From the NCBI GenBank assembly GCA_017432445.1, contig JAFRJC010000079.1, forward strand, positions 1-64,000: a DNA stretch of 64,000 nucleotides, given 5' to 3'. This document shows positions 54,474-63,700 of the stretch, piece after piece (positions within the stretch are counted from its first letter, which is position 1; every line of letters starts with the position of its first letter). Under the pieces are notes generated by a model. It searched no databases, was not told where the DNA came from, and saw only the letters and a program-made list of their open reading frames with translations. The stretch comes from Eggerthellaceae bacterium (GTDB taxonomy: Bacteria; Actinomycetota; Coriobacteriia; Coriobacteriales; Eggerthellaceae). Both the position numbers and the translations under genes were made by a program.

Positions 54474-54592
54474 TGATTCCAGCCTCCTTTGTTCGGTTTG
54501 CTCGCGGAGACGCTATGCGCTCCATATTAGAACGTGTAAATCTCGCGGACAAGCGTCATAGTCGCTGCTTCTTTTCTTCGCTATTATCCGAT

Positions 54593-55036
54593 TCACGGAG
54601 CATCTAACGGTGAGCCGCAGTACTCGCACGACGAGCCCGATGAAACGCCCCCACACGCGCGGCAACGTAACTTTCTGCTCGACACCTCGTTCGCCCTGCC
54701 TAGCTCCTGAGCAACCACTGCATCGCAACTGGTGCGGTACCGCCAAACTGGCACGAGCGCCCAGGCGATGAGCGCGAAGCCGATGACGATCGCCGTTATT
54801 CCGGCGCCAACGCTCGACTGGCCAGGGCAAGTTGCCACGAATAAAACTCCGAAAAGGAGCTTCGCCGCCGTCTTTCCCACAGTGGGGACTTTGAATCGCG
54901 TGGGTATGCCGCCCTCCGCGCAGATGCGGCTGTAGCAGGCTGGACATACCGATGTGCCATCTTGCTTGTAAGACAGCCGCTGCTCCAACATGCCGAGCGA
55001 TCGCCCGCACACGCCGCATTCCACCTTTTCGGTCAT
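54593..55036 (-). CDS. Membrane protein with N- and C-terminal zinc ribbons
   Basis: The 147-residue protein has N-terminal CGVCGRSLG ... CPACYSRIC, one or two hydrophobic segments (LLFGVLFVATCPG; VGAGITAIVIGFALIAWALV), and a C-terminal zinc ribbon (CRACGGVSSGSSCEYCG). It is a small membrane-anchored zinc-binding protein of unknown role, alone on the minus strand. Confidence 0.7.
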   Translation of the reverse strand: MTEKVECGVCGRSLGMLEQRLSYKQDGTSVCPACYSRICAEGGIPTRFKVPTVGKTAAKLLFGVLFVATCPGQSSVGAGITAIVIGFALIAWALVPVWRYRTSCDAVVAQELGRANEVSSRKLRCRACGGVSSGSSCEYCGSPLDAP

Positions 55037-55289
55037 GGAAACTCCTTACGCCTCGTTAACGCTCTCTCGCAGCAACGCCGAAGGATGCCCTCTAGCGCGA
55101 TGCAGACCCCGCCTCTGCAAGGGTCTCTCTTCGCCCTATACATGGATTATCTGCTAGCAGGCCAACACCGCATGTACCGTCCAACGGACAGGCGGGCCAG
55201 TTTCCTCCGTGCCTGGCCTCCTCCTCGTGGCCGCCGACCCCCAAGGCCCGCCCGCCGCCCCTTCCGACCTCGAGCGCTCATCCTCGACG
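55037..55289. other. Gene-free stretch before leader copy 2
   Basis: No gene with a plausible start, ribosome site and composition was found here. The open frames that cross it are GC-driven. It separates the zinc-ribbon membrane protein from the plus-strand amidoligase leader. Confidence 0.4.
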
Positions 55290-55470
55290 GGAACCGCCCC
55301 TCCCGCAAGGGCGCGGAAAACTTTTCGCCGCTCATCTAGACGTGCGGCCGAAAACTCATGGCCCTCCGGGTTTCCGCTTTTCCTCCCTTGCGCTCGCGCC
55401 GAACCCCGCCGCATCGCGCGCCACGAGGCCGGCAGAAGGGCCGGCCTAGAGCTAAGGAGGTCGACATACC
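55290..55470 (+). promoter_or_regulatory. Conserved leader, copy 2 (upstream of amidoligase)
   Basis: It matches 27311-27495 along its length. The hairpin TTTTCGCCGC (55322-55331) / GCGGCCGAAAA (55344-55354) replaces the TTTTCAGC/GCTGAAAA hairpin of copy 1 with one bulge, which supports a selected stem. GGCCCTCCGGGTTT, CGAACCCCGCCGCA and AAGGAGGTCG are shared. Confidence 0.6.
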
Positions 55471-56739
55471 ATGACTACGAGGAGAAGGCGCACGGAGCCC
55501 CCAGAGGGGATGGCCCCGATGCTCGACCAGTGCCGTCATTGCGGCGATTTCTTCGAGCCTGCCGAATCCAGCTTGGCGGGCGTGTGCCCCGCGTGCGAAT
55601 CCGAGCGCTACAGCACCTGCCCAGAGTGCCGACAGGTCCGGGCGAACCGCGAGTTCATCACGCTCGAGGGCGGGCGGACCATCTGCAGGACGTGCGCCAA
55701 CACGATCGCGCGCCGCTGCGACGAGTGCGGGCGCTGGCACCTTATCGACGAGGTGGGTCACATTACCGACCGTCACGGCAACCACATCTGCGAGCGCTGC
55801 CAGGAAGGCTGGACGCGCTGCGAGCGCTGCGGCGAGTGGGTCCCCGACAACGAGACGCGCGAATCCACCGGTAGGCGCGTCTGCTTCAGATGCGCGGCCG
55901 ACGAGGCCCACGAGGGCGTGCAGTCCTACTACTATAAGCCCCGACCGGTGTTCCACCGCGCCGACGGGGAGCCGGCAGACGGCCTGCTCCTCGGCGTCGA
56001 GCTCGAGATGGACCACGGCAACGGCGACGCTGCGGCGGCTCGCATCATCCAGGAGTTCGGCAGCGACTGGCTCTACTTCAAGCGCGACGGCAGCCTCGAC
56101 GACGGCGTCGAGCTGGTGACGCACCCCATAAGCCCGGCCGTGATGATGTCGGATGAAACCCGCGAGATGTGGGCGCGCATCTCGGAGGTGGCGCTCGAGG
56201 AGGGACTTCGCAGCCACGACACCCGCACCTGCGGGCTGCACGTGCATGTCAACCGCGACTACTTCGGCAAGGGCGCGCTGGCCCAGGAGATGGCCGAGCT
56301 CAAGCTCAACACGGTGGCCGACCGCTTCTTCGAGCCGCTGACGATCTTCTCCCGCCGAAACCGCGACCTCCTGCATCGTTGGGCGAAGCGCCCGATGCTT
56401 CCCAGGAGCGAGGACGGCTGGCGAAAGCGCGCGAAGTGCTGCCACGACATGTCGTGCACCGACCGCTACCGGGCGGTCAACGTGACCAACGAGGCCACCA
56501 TCGAGTTCCGGCTGTTCCGCGGGACGCTCAAGCCCCAGACGCTGATGGCCACGTTCCAGTTCGTGAGCGGGCTTTGCGCCGTGGCGAAGGCGTCGTCGGT
56601 CGGCAAGCTGGAGAAGATGACGTGGTACGAGCTCTGCGACGCGATCGTCGACGCCTGCCCGACGGAGGCGGCCGAGCTGGAAGCGTACCTGGTCGAGCGC
56701 GAGCTCATGACCCCGAAGGAGGTTCTGAAATGTGCGTGA
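55471..56739 (+). CDS. Amidoligase (COOH-NH2 ligase, GS-like) with zinc ribbons
   Basis: In this 422-residue protein the first 150 residues carry several zinc-binding CxxC pairs (CRHCGDFF, CPACESE, CPECRQ, CRTC, CDECGRW, CERC, CERCGEW). The amidoligase domain follows: GVELEMDHG near 175, LYFKRDGSLDDGVELVTHP near 205, CGLHVHVNRD near 255 and NEATIEFRLFRGTL near 340. This family ligates amines to carboxylates with ATP. It overlaps the glutamine amidotransferase gene, which could supply ammonia. AAGGAGG precedes the ATG. Confidence 0.85.
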   Translation: MTTRRRRTEPPEGMAPMLDQCRHCGDFFEPAESSLAGVCPACESERYSTCPECRQVRANREFITLEGGRTICRTCANTIARRCDECGRWHLIDEVGHITDRHGNHICERCQEGWTRCERCGEWVPDNETRESTGRRVCFRCAADEAHEGVQSYYYKPRPVFHRADGEPADGLLLGVELEMDHGNGDAAAARIIQEFGSDWLYFKRDGSLDDGVELVTHPISPAVMMSDETREMWARISEVALEEGLRSHDTRTCGLHVHVNRDYFGKGALAQEMAELKLNTVADRFFEPLTIFSRRNRDLLHRWAKRPMLPRSEDGWRKRAKCCHDMSCTDRYRAVNVTNEATIEFRLFRGTLKPQTLMATFQFVSGLCAVAKASSVGKLEKMTWYELCDAIVDACPTEAAELEAYLVERELMTPKEVLKCA

Positions 56740-57551
56740 TAGTCTACAAGCCCGCCGGGCAGCCGATGCCCGGCATGTCGACCCTGGCCGCCTGCTGGGC
56801 GGCCAACCGCGACGGCGCGGGGTTCATGCGCCCCGAGAACGGGAGCGTGCGCATCCGCAAGGGGTTCATGGAGTGGGACGACTTCGCCGAGGCGCTCGAG
56901 GCCGATATGGCGTCCTGCGACGCGGAGGCGCTGCCCTTCGCCCTGCACTTCCGGATAGCGACGCACGGCGCCGTGAAGCCCGGCTGCTGCCACCCGTTCC
57001 CGGTGTGCGGCAGCGCGTCGCAGATGCGGCGAACAGAGCAGACGGCGGCCATCGGGTTCATGCACAACGGCGTGCTATCGGGGCTGCCCACCTCCGAGGC
57101 GGTGTCCGACTCCATGGCGTTCGCCAAGCGCGTGCTCTCGCCGCTCGACCGCCTGTCGGGCGACCTCCTGGGCAATCCCGAGATGCGCAAGGTGATCGGC
57201 GCCTCGACCCAGGGCTCGCGCTTCCTGCTCATGGACGGTTCGGGCGACGTGCGCACCTTCGGGCGCTGGATAGCTCAAGACGGCATCATGTTCTCCAACG
57301 ACAACTGGAAGCGCCGCCCGCTCACGGCCCTCGGCTCCTACCTGGCGCCGTATGCGCTGGGCGGCCAGATGCGCCTTTTCGACGCGTACGAGGCGTTCGG
57401 CGGCTTCGACGCGGACGACCCCGCCCGCTACGGCCTTTTCCCCGTCTGCGCCGAATGCGAGATGATGCCGGAATGCGCAGAGGGGCTTCCGTACTGCGCC
57501 GACGAGGACGACGCCGAGTCGATGGCCGCCGCCTTCGTGCTCCCTCGCTAG
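56730..57551 (+). CDS. Class II glutamine amidotransferase-like protein
   Basis: The 273-residue Ntn hydrolase has nucleophile C2 exposed after Met removal (MCVIVYKP), NRDGAGFM near 32, FRIATHGAV near 80 and GFMHNGVLSG near 107. It is the usual partner of phage-like amidoligases, releasing ammonia from glutamine. ATG 56730 has GAAGGAGG just upstream and overlaps the amidoligase end by 10 bp. The C-terminus has four cysteines (CAECEMMPEC..LPYC) that may bind metal. Confidence 0.85.
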   Translation: MCVIVYKPAGQPMPGMSTLAACWAANRDGAGFMRPENGSVRIRKGFMEWDDFAEALEADMASCDAEALPFALHFRIATHGAVKPGCCHPFPVCGSASQMRRTEQTAAIGFMHNGVLSGLPTSEAVSDSMAFAKRVLSPLDRLSGDLLGNPEMRKVIGASTQGSRFLLMDGSGDVRTFGRWIAQDGIMFSNDNWKRRPLTALGSYLAPYALGGQMRLFDAYEAFGGFDADDPARYGLFPVCAECEMMPECAEGLPYCADEDDAESMAAAFVLPR

Positions 57552-57670
57552 AGACTCTCCACAATCTGTTCGCTATACGAAGGCGCCTGCTTGATGCTAG
57601 TGTGTATTCGAGTGCAAGGCGATTGCGAACGGGAGCGTGAACCGCGCCCCGCAACCCGAAGGGACGAGCC

Positions 57671-58303
57671 ATGGCATTCGATTTCAAGAAGGAATACCGC
57701 GACCTGTACCAGCCGAAGGGCGCACCCTCGATCGTCGAGGTGCCACGCATGCGCTTCTTAGCAGTCGCGGGCGCAGGCGACCCCAACGAGGAGGGCGGCG
57801 CCTACGCTCACGCGGTCAACCTCCTGTACGGCGTCGCCTACACGCTGAAGATGAGCTACAAGACCGACCATGCGATCGAGGGCTTCTACGAATACGTGGT
57901 GCCGCCCCTCGAAGGGTTCTGGTGGCAGCAGGGCGTCGCCGGCGTCGATTACGCCGACAAGGCGTCGTTCAGCTGGCTCTCGGTCATCCGCGTGCCCGAA
58001 TTCGTGCGCGAGGCCGACTTCGCCTGGGCCGTCGAGGCCGCCACCGCCAAGAAGAAGCTCGACTTCTCGCCAGTGCGGCTCGTCGAGGTCGAGGAGGGCC
58101 TCTGCGTTCAGTGCATGCACAAGGGCCCATACGACGACGAGCCCGCCACCGTCGACGCCATGCACGCGTTCGCCGCTGCGCAGGGATACGCGCCCGACTT
58201 CTCGGATGAGCGTCGGCACCACGAGATCTACCTCTCCGACCCGCGCAAGACCGAGCCCGCCAAGATGAGGACCGTCGTGCGACATCCGATAAGGGAGGCG
58301 TGA
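57671..58303 (+). CDS. GyrI-like small-molecule-binding protein
   Basis: The 210-residue GyrI-like (SHS2-fold) protein contains FKKEYRDLYQPKGAPSIVEV, MRFLAVAGAGDPNE, LKMSYKTDHAIEGFYEYVVP and EIYLSDPRKTEPAKMRTVVR at the end. Members bind drugs or other small ligands. AAGGGACG precedes the ATG. It stands alone, convergent with the GNAT gene. Confidence 0.88.
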   Translation: MAFDFKKEYRDLYQPKGAPSIVEVPRMRFLAVAGAGDPNEEGGAYAHAVNLLYGVAYTLKMSYKTDHAIEGFYEYVVPPLEGFWWQQGVAGVDYADKASFSWLSVIRVPEFVREADFAWAVEAATAKKKLDFSPVRLVEVEEGLCVQCMHKGPYDDEPATVDAMHAFAAAQGYAPDFSDERRHHEIYLSDPRKTEPAKMRTVVRHPIREA

Positions 58304-58322
58304 GGCTCGCCCGAGGTTGCGA

Positions 58323-58730
58323 TTAGGTCCAGAGGTCGGTGATGAACATGGGCGAGGCATCCGCCGCCTTCTCGAACCCGCAGTTCTCGTAGAATCCGAC
58401 CTCGCTGTCGTACGCGACGACGACGATGCGCAGGAAGTCGGCGTAGCGATCCTTGACCCTCCGCACAAGCTCCTTGCCGATGCCCTTGCCATGGTATTCC
58501 GGCCTGACGAGGAGGTAGTGGACGTAGGCGGTCATGGACGCGTCGTCCATGGCGCAGATGAGCCCGACGAGCAGATCGCCGTCCCAGGCGGAGTAGACTG
58601 CCTCGAAGCCGCGCATGGCCGCGACGAGCCTTTCCGGGTAATGACCAGAAGACCATTCCACAGATAGGAACAGGTCCTGCAGCTGGTCCTGGTCGAACTC
58701 GTGGGTTTCCCTTATCGTTATGTCGGACAT
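58323..58730 (-). CDS. GNAT-family N-acetyltransferase
   Basis: The 135-residue GNAT has the acetyl-CoA-binding loop VRPEYHGKGIGKELVRRV near residues 75-92 and ENCGFEKA near 115. Substrate unknown. It is a single gene, convergent with the GyrI-like gene. Confidence 0.9.
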   Translation of the reverse strand: MSDITIRETHEFDQDQLQDLFLSVEWSSGHYPERLVAAMRGFEAVYSAWDGDLLVGLICAMDDASMTAYVHYLLVRPEYHGKGIGKELVRRVKDRYADFLRIVVVAYDSEVGFYENCGFEKAADASPMFITDLWT

Positions 58731-58919
58731 GAAGCACCTCGCAATCGTTCGGGTATATTGTACTGCCCATTGCTATCCGCGAATGCACGCGATTAGCTGC
58801 AGCATCACCGACACGCAGTAACGAATTATCGCGCCGATGTCCCAAATGACGTACTCACACGAGAGTCCGCATGATTTACGGTATCGTCATCTGATCAGCG
58901 ACGGTAGAGGACGGATGAC

Positions 58920-59132
58920 ATGAGCAACGGATTCTTCAACGACCACTCCATGCTCGGCGCAATGTTCGACTTTGACCGGGACGGGTCGCTCGACCTCGGC
59001 GAGGCGATGTTCATGGGCGCAATGGGCGCGGCGATCATCGACGAGGAGGAGCGTGCGTCCCGGAAAGCGGAGCGCGAAAGCAGCGTCTGGGACGATGCCG
59101 ATGACTGGGAGACGGACGAAGATGACTGGTAG
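58920..59132 (+). CDS. Small acidic protein with canonical EF-hand loop
   Basis: The 70-residue protein contains a perfect 12-residue calcium-binding loop DFDRDGSLDLGE (residues 17-28) and an acidic, Trp-rich tail (VWDDADDWETDEDDW). Its stop overlaps the start of the metallo-beta-lactamase-fold gene by 11 bp, so they are coupled. Calcium-dependent regulation of the hydrolase is possible. Confidence 0.7.
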   Translation: MSNGFFNDHSMLGAMFDFDRDGSLDLGEAMFMGAMGAAIIDEEERASRKAERESSVWDDADDWETDEDDW

Positions 59133-59925
59133 GCTCGAACTCGCAATCCTCGCGAGCGGCAGCTCTGGCAACGCGGCAATCGTGCGCGATGCAGAGACCG
59201 GCCGATCCCTGCTCGTTGACTGCGGGATCTGCGCGAGCGCCTTCTTCGGAAGATGCGACGAGGCGGGCGTCGACCCATCGGAAATCGAGGCGGTCCTCGT
59301 GACGCACGGGCATTCCGACCACACTTCCGGTCTCGGCGTCGTCCTTCGCGGGCTCGCGAAACGGGGATGCACGCCGCCGCTCTACGCGCATTCTCTTACA
59401 CGCTCCGCAAGCAAGAAGATCACCGAGACCGATGGCCTCGTCGAGCAGTTCGACATCGCCCACGGGAAACCGTTCGAGGTTGCGGGGATGACGGTCACGC
59501 CGTTCCCCACGAGCCACGACTCCGAAGGCTCCACGTGTTTCCGCTTCGAGGTAGGAGACGACGCGATCGGCTACATGACCGACACCGGCGTCGTCACGCC
59601 TAAAGCCCACGAGGCCCTTACAGGCGTCCGCATCCTCGCTATCGAGAGCAACCATGACAAGGCGATGCTCAAGGAGGGCCCATACCCTCCCTTCCTGAAG
59701 TGGCGGATACTCGGCAACGAAGGCCATCTGTCGAACGCTCAGTGCCGCAAGCAGGTCGTCTCCCTGCTTCACCCGAGCCTCGAGCACGTTGTCGCTATGC
59801 ACGTGAGCGAGAACAACAACACGTTCGAACTGCCCGCTGAGGTGCTTTCGGAAGCGCTCGCCGCCCATGGCCACGGAGCCTGCGTCCACGTCGCTCTGCC
59901 CGATAGACCCATCACGGTCTCGTAA
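59122..59925 (+). CDS. Metallo-beta-lactamase-fold hydrolase (YycJ-like)
   Basis: The 267-residue protein has ASGSSGNAAIV near residue 10, metal motif THGHSDHTSG near 60, TSHDSEGS near 130 and IESNHD near 170. This matches the YycJ/WalJ group, which acts on nucleic acid or phosphodiester substrates. ATG 59122 overlaps the EF-hand gene. The frame extends to the left only as a shadow of that gene. Confidence 0.92.
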   Translation: MTGRLELAILASGSSGNAAIVRDAETGRSLLVDCGICASAFFGRCDEAGVDPSEIEAVLVTHGHSDHTSGLGVVLRGLAKRGCTPPLYAHSLTRSASKKITETDGLVEQFDIAHGKPFEVAGMTVTPFPTSHDSEGSTCFRFEVGDDAIGYMTDTGVVTPKAHEALTGVRILAIESNHDKAMLKEGPYPPFLKWRILGNEGHLSNAQCRKQVVSLLHPSLEHVVAMHVSENNNTFELPAEVLSEALAAHGHGACVHVALPDRPITVS

Positions 59926-59972
59926 ACGCTTCGAGAAGAAGATCGTCGATCTGAACGGTCGGGAGGCCAAAG

Positions 59973-60314
59973 ATGCTGTTGTCGTTTACGGAAGAAGAGA
60001 CGGAGTACCTCGACAGGACAACTCATCGCCTGCAGGCGGTAGAAGACGCTCCCGATTATGTAAAGGTTTCCATTGAGACTAAGAACAGAAGCGTTTTCGA
60101 TTTTGCGAGACGATTCGAAGGCCGCCTGATGCGGAGATGGATGGATTCGAGGAAAAGCCATTTCATTGAGGGCGGCTGGGCCATACTCAACCATGGCGGT
60201 GATGTCATTGGCCTGAAGGAAAACGCGCCTAATGAGCTGAAAGATCAGTTCGAGAATTACAAGCGTGACCTAATGATGCTCACGAAGCGTTTTCAAGAAA
60301 TAGCATCGTCATAA
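59973..60314 (+). CDS. Hypothetical protein, 113 residues
   Basis: This helical, charged protein starts MLLSFTEEETEYLDRTTHRL. GGGAGG precedes the ATG, 47 bp after the hydrolase. No recognised family. It may be in the same transcript as the EF-hand and hydrolase genes. Confidence 0.6.
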   Translation: MLLSFTEEETEYLDRTTHRLQAVEDAPDYVKVSIETKNRSVFDFARRFEGRLMRRWMDSRKSHFIEGGWAILNHGGDVIGLKENAPNELKDQFENYKRDLMMLTKRFQEIASS

Positions 60315-60345
60315 GTGAAAGCCACAACGCAGCTGGGGTTTTCAG

Positions 60346-60507
60346 CTACATGTTGCCCTTCAAGATTTCCAGGCTGAGCCTTAGGGCGTTGTAGGTCACG
60401 AGAAGGCGCTCATCACCGTAGTCGTTGTACAGCCCCTCGACGACGGGCATCAGCTCCTCCAATCCGCGCTGCACCCTGCTCATTGCGAGTTCTTCGGAAA
60501 GCCCCAT
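60346..60507 (-). CDS. Small hypothetical protein, 53 residues
   Basis: The protein starts MGLSEELAMSRVQRGLEELM and is helical. A perfect ribosome site GGAGGTGATC precedes ATG 60507, which argues for a real gene. It lies 94 bp downstream of the short membrane peptide gene on the same strand. Confidence 0.65.
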   Translation of the reverse strand: MGLSEELAMSRVQRGLEELMPVVEGLYNDYGDERLLVTYNALRLSLEILKGNM

Positions 60508-60601
60508 GAGATCACCTCCGAATTGAGCGTAGCAGATTCCACGGTCATGCGCATTTACCAAACTTGAAAGGGCGCCCGGCTTTTGCCGAACACCCTTCCT
60601 G

Positions 60602-60715
60602 CTACATTTCCTCGAGATGCCTGTCGGATTGCGCGCCCACGTAGAGGCAGCACCAGGCTGTGAACATGCACGCCGCCGCGAGGAACCCGGCGACGAACAG
60701 CGCGACGCGCATCAT
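60602..60715 (-). CDS. Single-pass membrane peptide, 37 residues
   Basis: The peptide starts MMRVALFVAGFLAAACMFTA, with one hydrophobic helix and three further residues CCL before a polar tail. It starts 3 bp after the adhesin stop, with GGGAG inside the adhesin end, so it is co-translated. It may be a small accessory to surface assembly, or chance. Confidence 0.45.
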   Translation of the reverse strand: MMRVALFVAGFLAAACMFTAWCCLYVGAQSDRHLEEM

Positions 60716-60718
60716 GGC

Positions 60719-63700
60719 CTACTCCCAGCGCACGTCTTGCCAGTAGGGCTCTTCTTCATCTTCATCATCCTCTTCGCAACCGGGATCTAAACCGTCTCCC
60801 TCGCGTTTCATGCCGCGCCTGCGCGCGAGCAGCGCGATTGTGGCAAGGCATGCCGCCGCCGCTGCGAAGCAGGCGATGGGGACCCACTGCATGGTGTCGC
60901 CCGTCTTGGGCAGCGGCAGGCCCGGGATCGGGCCGAGAGGGGTCTCCTCGGGCGGGTTCGCCACGGTCACGCTCTGCTCCGCGCTTCCGATGTCGGCATG
61001 CGTCGCTATCTCCTCGCCGCCAAGGGAGAGGCTCTCGAACGCGACGAGCGTCTTTCCCGCTAGGTTGCCTGCGTCTACCTTGAACGTGACTTTCACCGAC
61101 CCGGATGCTTTCTCGGGCGTGAACGCGACGGTTGTGGTCACGTCCTTGCCGCCCGACTGGACGGGCTTGCCCGTCTCCTTGTCCATGAGAGTTCCGGTCA
61201 CGGTGTAGTTCTCCCCGGGCGTCAATCCTTCGTACATGACTTCGTCGACGATCTCCGCTTCGCCTGCCGCGATCTCATGGTCGCCGTCGGCGGCGTCGAC
61301 CGCCTGCGTCGAGAGCTTGGGCACGGGCTTCTCCTCGGGCGGGACGATGGCGACGGTCTGCCCCTCGTCCGAGGGGTCGACGTGCTTCGCGACCTCGACG
61401 CCGTCCCCGTCGTAGAGGTACTCGTAGGCGACGAGCCCGTGGCTGGAAAGCGCCGACCCGTCGAACTCAAACGAGACGACGGCCGTCCCAGAAGGTTCCT
61501 CGGGGGTGAACGACGCCTCCGCCGTCACCTCCTTGCCGCCCGACTCGAGCGGCCTCGCGGTCTCCTTGTCGATGAGCGTGCCGACGAGCCTGTACTCCTC
61601 TCCGGGCGTCAGGTTCTCGTATGCGACCGCGTCGTCTACCTTGACCGTCTTCCCTGCGACGGCCTCGTGGTCGCCGTCGGCCGCGTCCGTCGCGGTGGTG
61701 CCGATCTCGGGCTCGGGCGGGACGACCTCGACGGTCTGGCCCTCGTCGTCGATGTCGGCATGCTCTGCCACGAGCTCGCCGTCGCTGTAGAGCTCCTCGA
61801 AGCACACGAGCGCGTGCCCAGCCAGTTCCGTCGCATCCACCGTGAACCCGACGGTAACGGTCCCGCTGGCCTCCTTGGCGTTGAACCAGAGCACGCAGGT
61901 CGCGGTGCCGCTTTCGCCCTGGACGGGCTCGCCGGTCTCGCGGTCCATGAGCGTGCCGACGAGCTGGTAGCGCTTCTTGGGCGTCAGGTTCTCGTAGCGC
62001 ACCTGGTCCTGGACGATCGCCTTGTCCGATGCCGCCACCTCGTGGTCGCCGTCGGCCGCGTCGCAGGCCGTCGTCCCGATGGCTGGCGGCGGCGTGAGGG
62101 TCACGGTCTGCCCCTCGTCGTCGATGTCGGCATGCGCCGCCAGCTCGGTGCCGTCGAGCGAGAGCGATTCGAACGCGACCACATCATGGCCCGCAAAGCC
62201 CTCCGCGTCGAACTCGAACGTGACATTGACGGTCCCGTAAGGACTGATGGGCTTGAACGTGGTCGACGCCGTCACGGGCTCGCCGCCCGAGAGCACAGGC
62301 TCCTCCGTTTGCTTGTCCATCAGCGTGCCGGTCAGCGTGTACTCCTTGCCGGGAACCAGGTTCGCGTACTCGACCACGTCGTTCAGCACGACCGTATCGT
62401 CCGCCGTCGCGGCGTGGTCGCCGTCGTCCGCGTCGGCCGCGGTTGTCGCGATCTCGGGCAGGGGCTCGTCGTCCACCGTACCCAGGTCCACGTCGAACTC
62501 GGTGGCCGTCGTGTCGCGGCTCACGTTGAAGGAGTCGGACCACAGGCAGTAGCCCTCGTTCGCCTCGCAGCGCATCTCTTGGATGGTGTACTCGCCGTAG
62601 GGAAGCGCGCCGAGCGAGTCGTCCGCGCCCGCCGTGGTCCCGTGTTCGCCGAGGCCGAACCAAATGCCGGCGTCCTCGACGATGTCGGCCGACGCGATGG
62701 CCTCGCGCCCGATGAGCGCGTCGTTCGCGTTCGTGTTCGCGCTATGCGCCCGCCATCCGGCCGACGTGTTGAGCATGCCGTTGCGGTCTGTCACCGCTAC
62801 ATGTGCCTCCCCGGTCGTCACGTTGGTGATGAGGAAGGGCACGTACGCGAGCTTCTTGTCGCCGACCTCGCCCTTTTTCTGCAGGTGCATGTCGTGGCGC
62901 ACCACCTGGTCCCGCCAGGTCAGGTTCTTGTTGTCATGGCTCTTGCGCACGACGTCGCCGTCCGTCCTGATCAGGAACGTCCTGGGCTCGCCGTCGGAGA
63001 GCAGGTAGCTCTCGTTCGTGCCGGTCTCGGCCACCTCGTAGGTGCCGTAGGGCAGCGCGTCGGAGGGGGTTTGCGCCGTGTAGGCCTGCTGCTCCTCGTT
63101 CCATGCGGTGTAGATCCTCATGATGATGGCGTCGGGCCCGTAGTACTCGCCGGCCACCATGACCCCGTGCTCGGAGCGGTTCGTGATCGTGAACTCGATG
63201 CCGCAAAGCGATGCACCTAAATATCCGTCCACGCCGAGCTCTGAGTGGTTCGCTCCGCCGAGCGCCTCGGACTCCTTCAGCTCACGGTCGTCCTTGCGTA
63301 CCATCACGCCACCGCGTATTACCTCGTTGAGGATGCCGTCGGCGGCCACGAGCTGGTCGAACTGGCCGTCCTCCCGGATCTCGATGGTGCGGCTCAGGGT
63401 TCCCTCGTGGAGGTAGCCTTCCGGCGCCTTCGTCTCCACGACCTCGTAGGTGCCGTAGGGCAGCGCCCGGGCCCCTGTGGACGCGACCCACGCGTCGAGC
63501 GCCGCGTTGTACGTCGTCGGCACGGTCATGATCTCGTCGTCGGGCGCGTACATCTCGTTCGCGGCGCAGTCGCCGTCGCCGTTTCGGTCCACCCACACTT
63601 CGGCCTCGGAGCGGTTGTACACCGTGAACTCGGCGCCCTCGAAGGTGGCGTCTCCCTGGGCGTAGTTCCAGTAGGTCCCGTCCTCGTGCTCGTATTCCTC

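Noticed and set aside
61277-63220. 647-codon plus-strand frame opposite the adhesin
   Set aside because: Antisense shadow of a repetitive high-GC gene.
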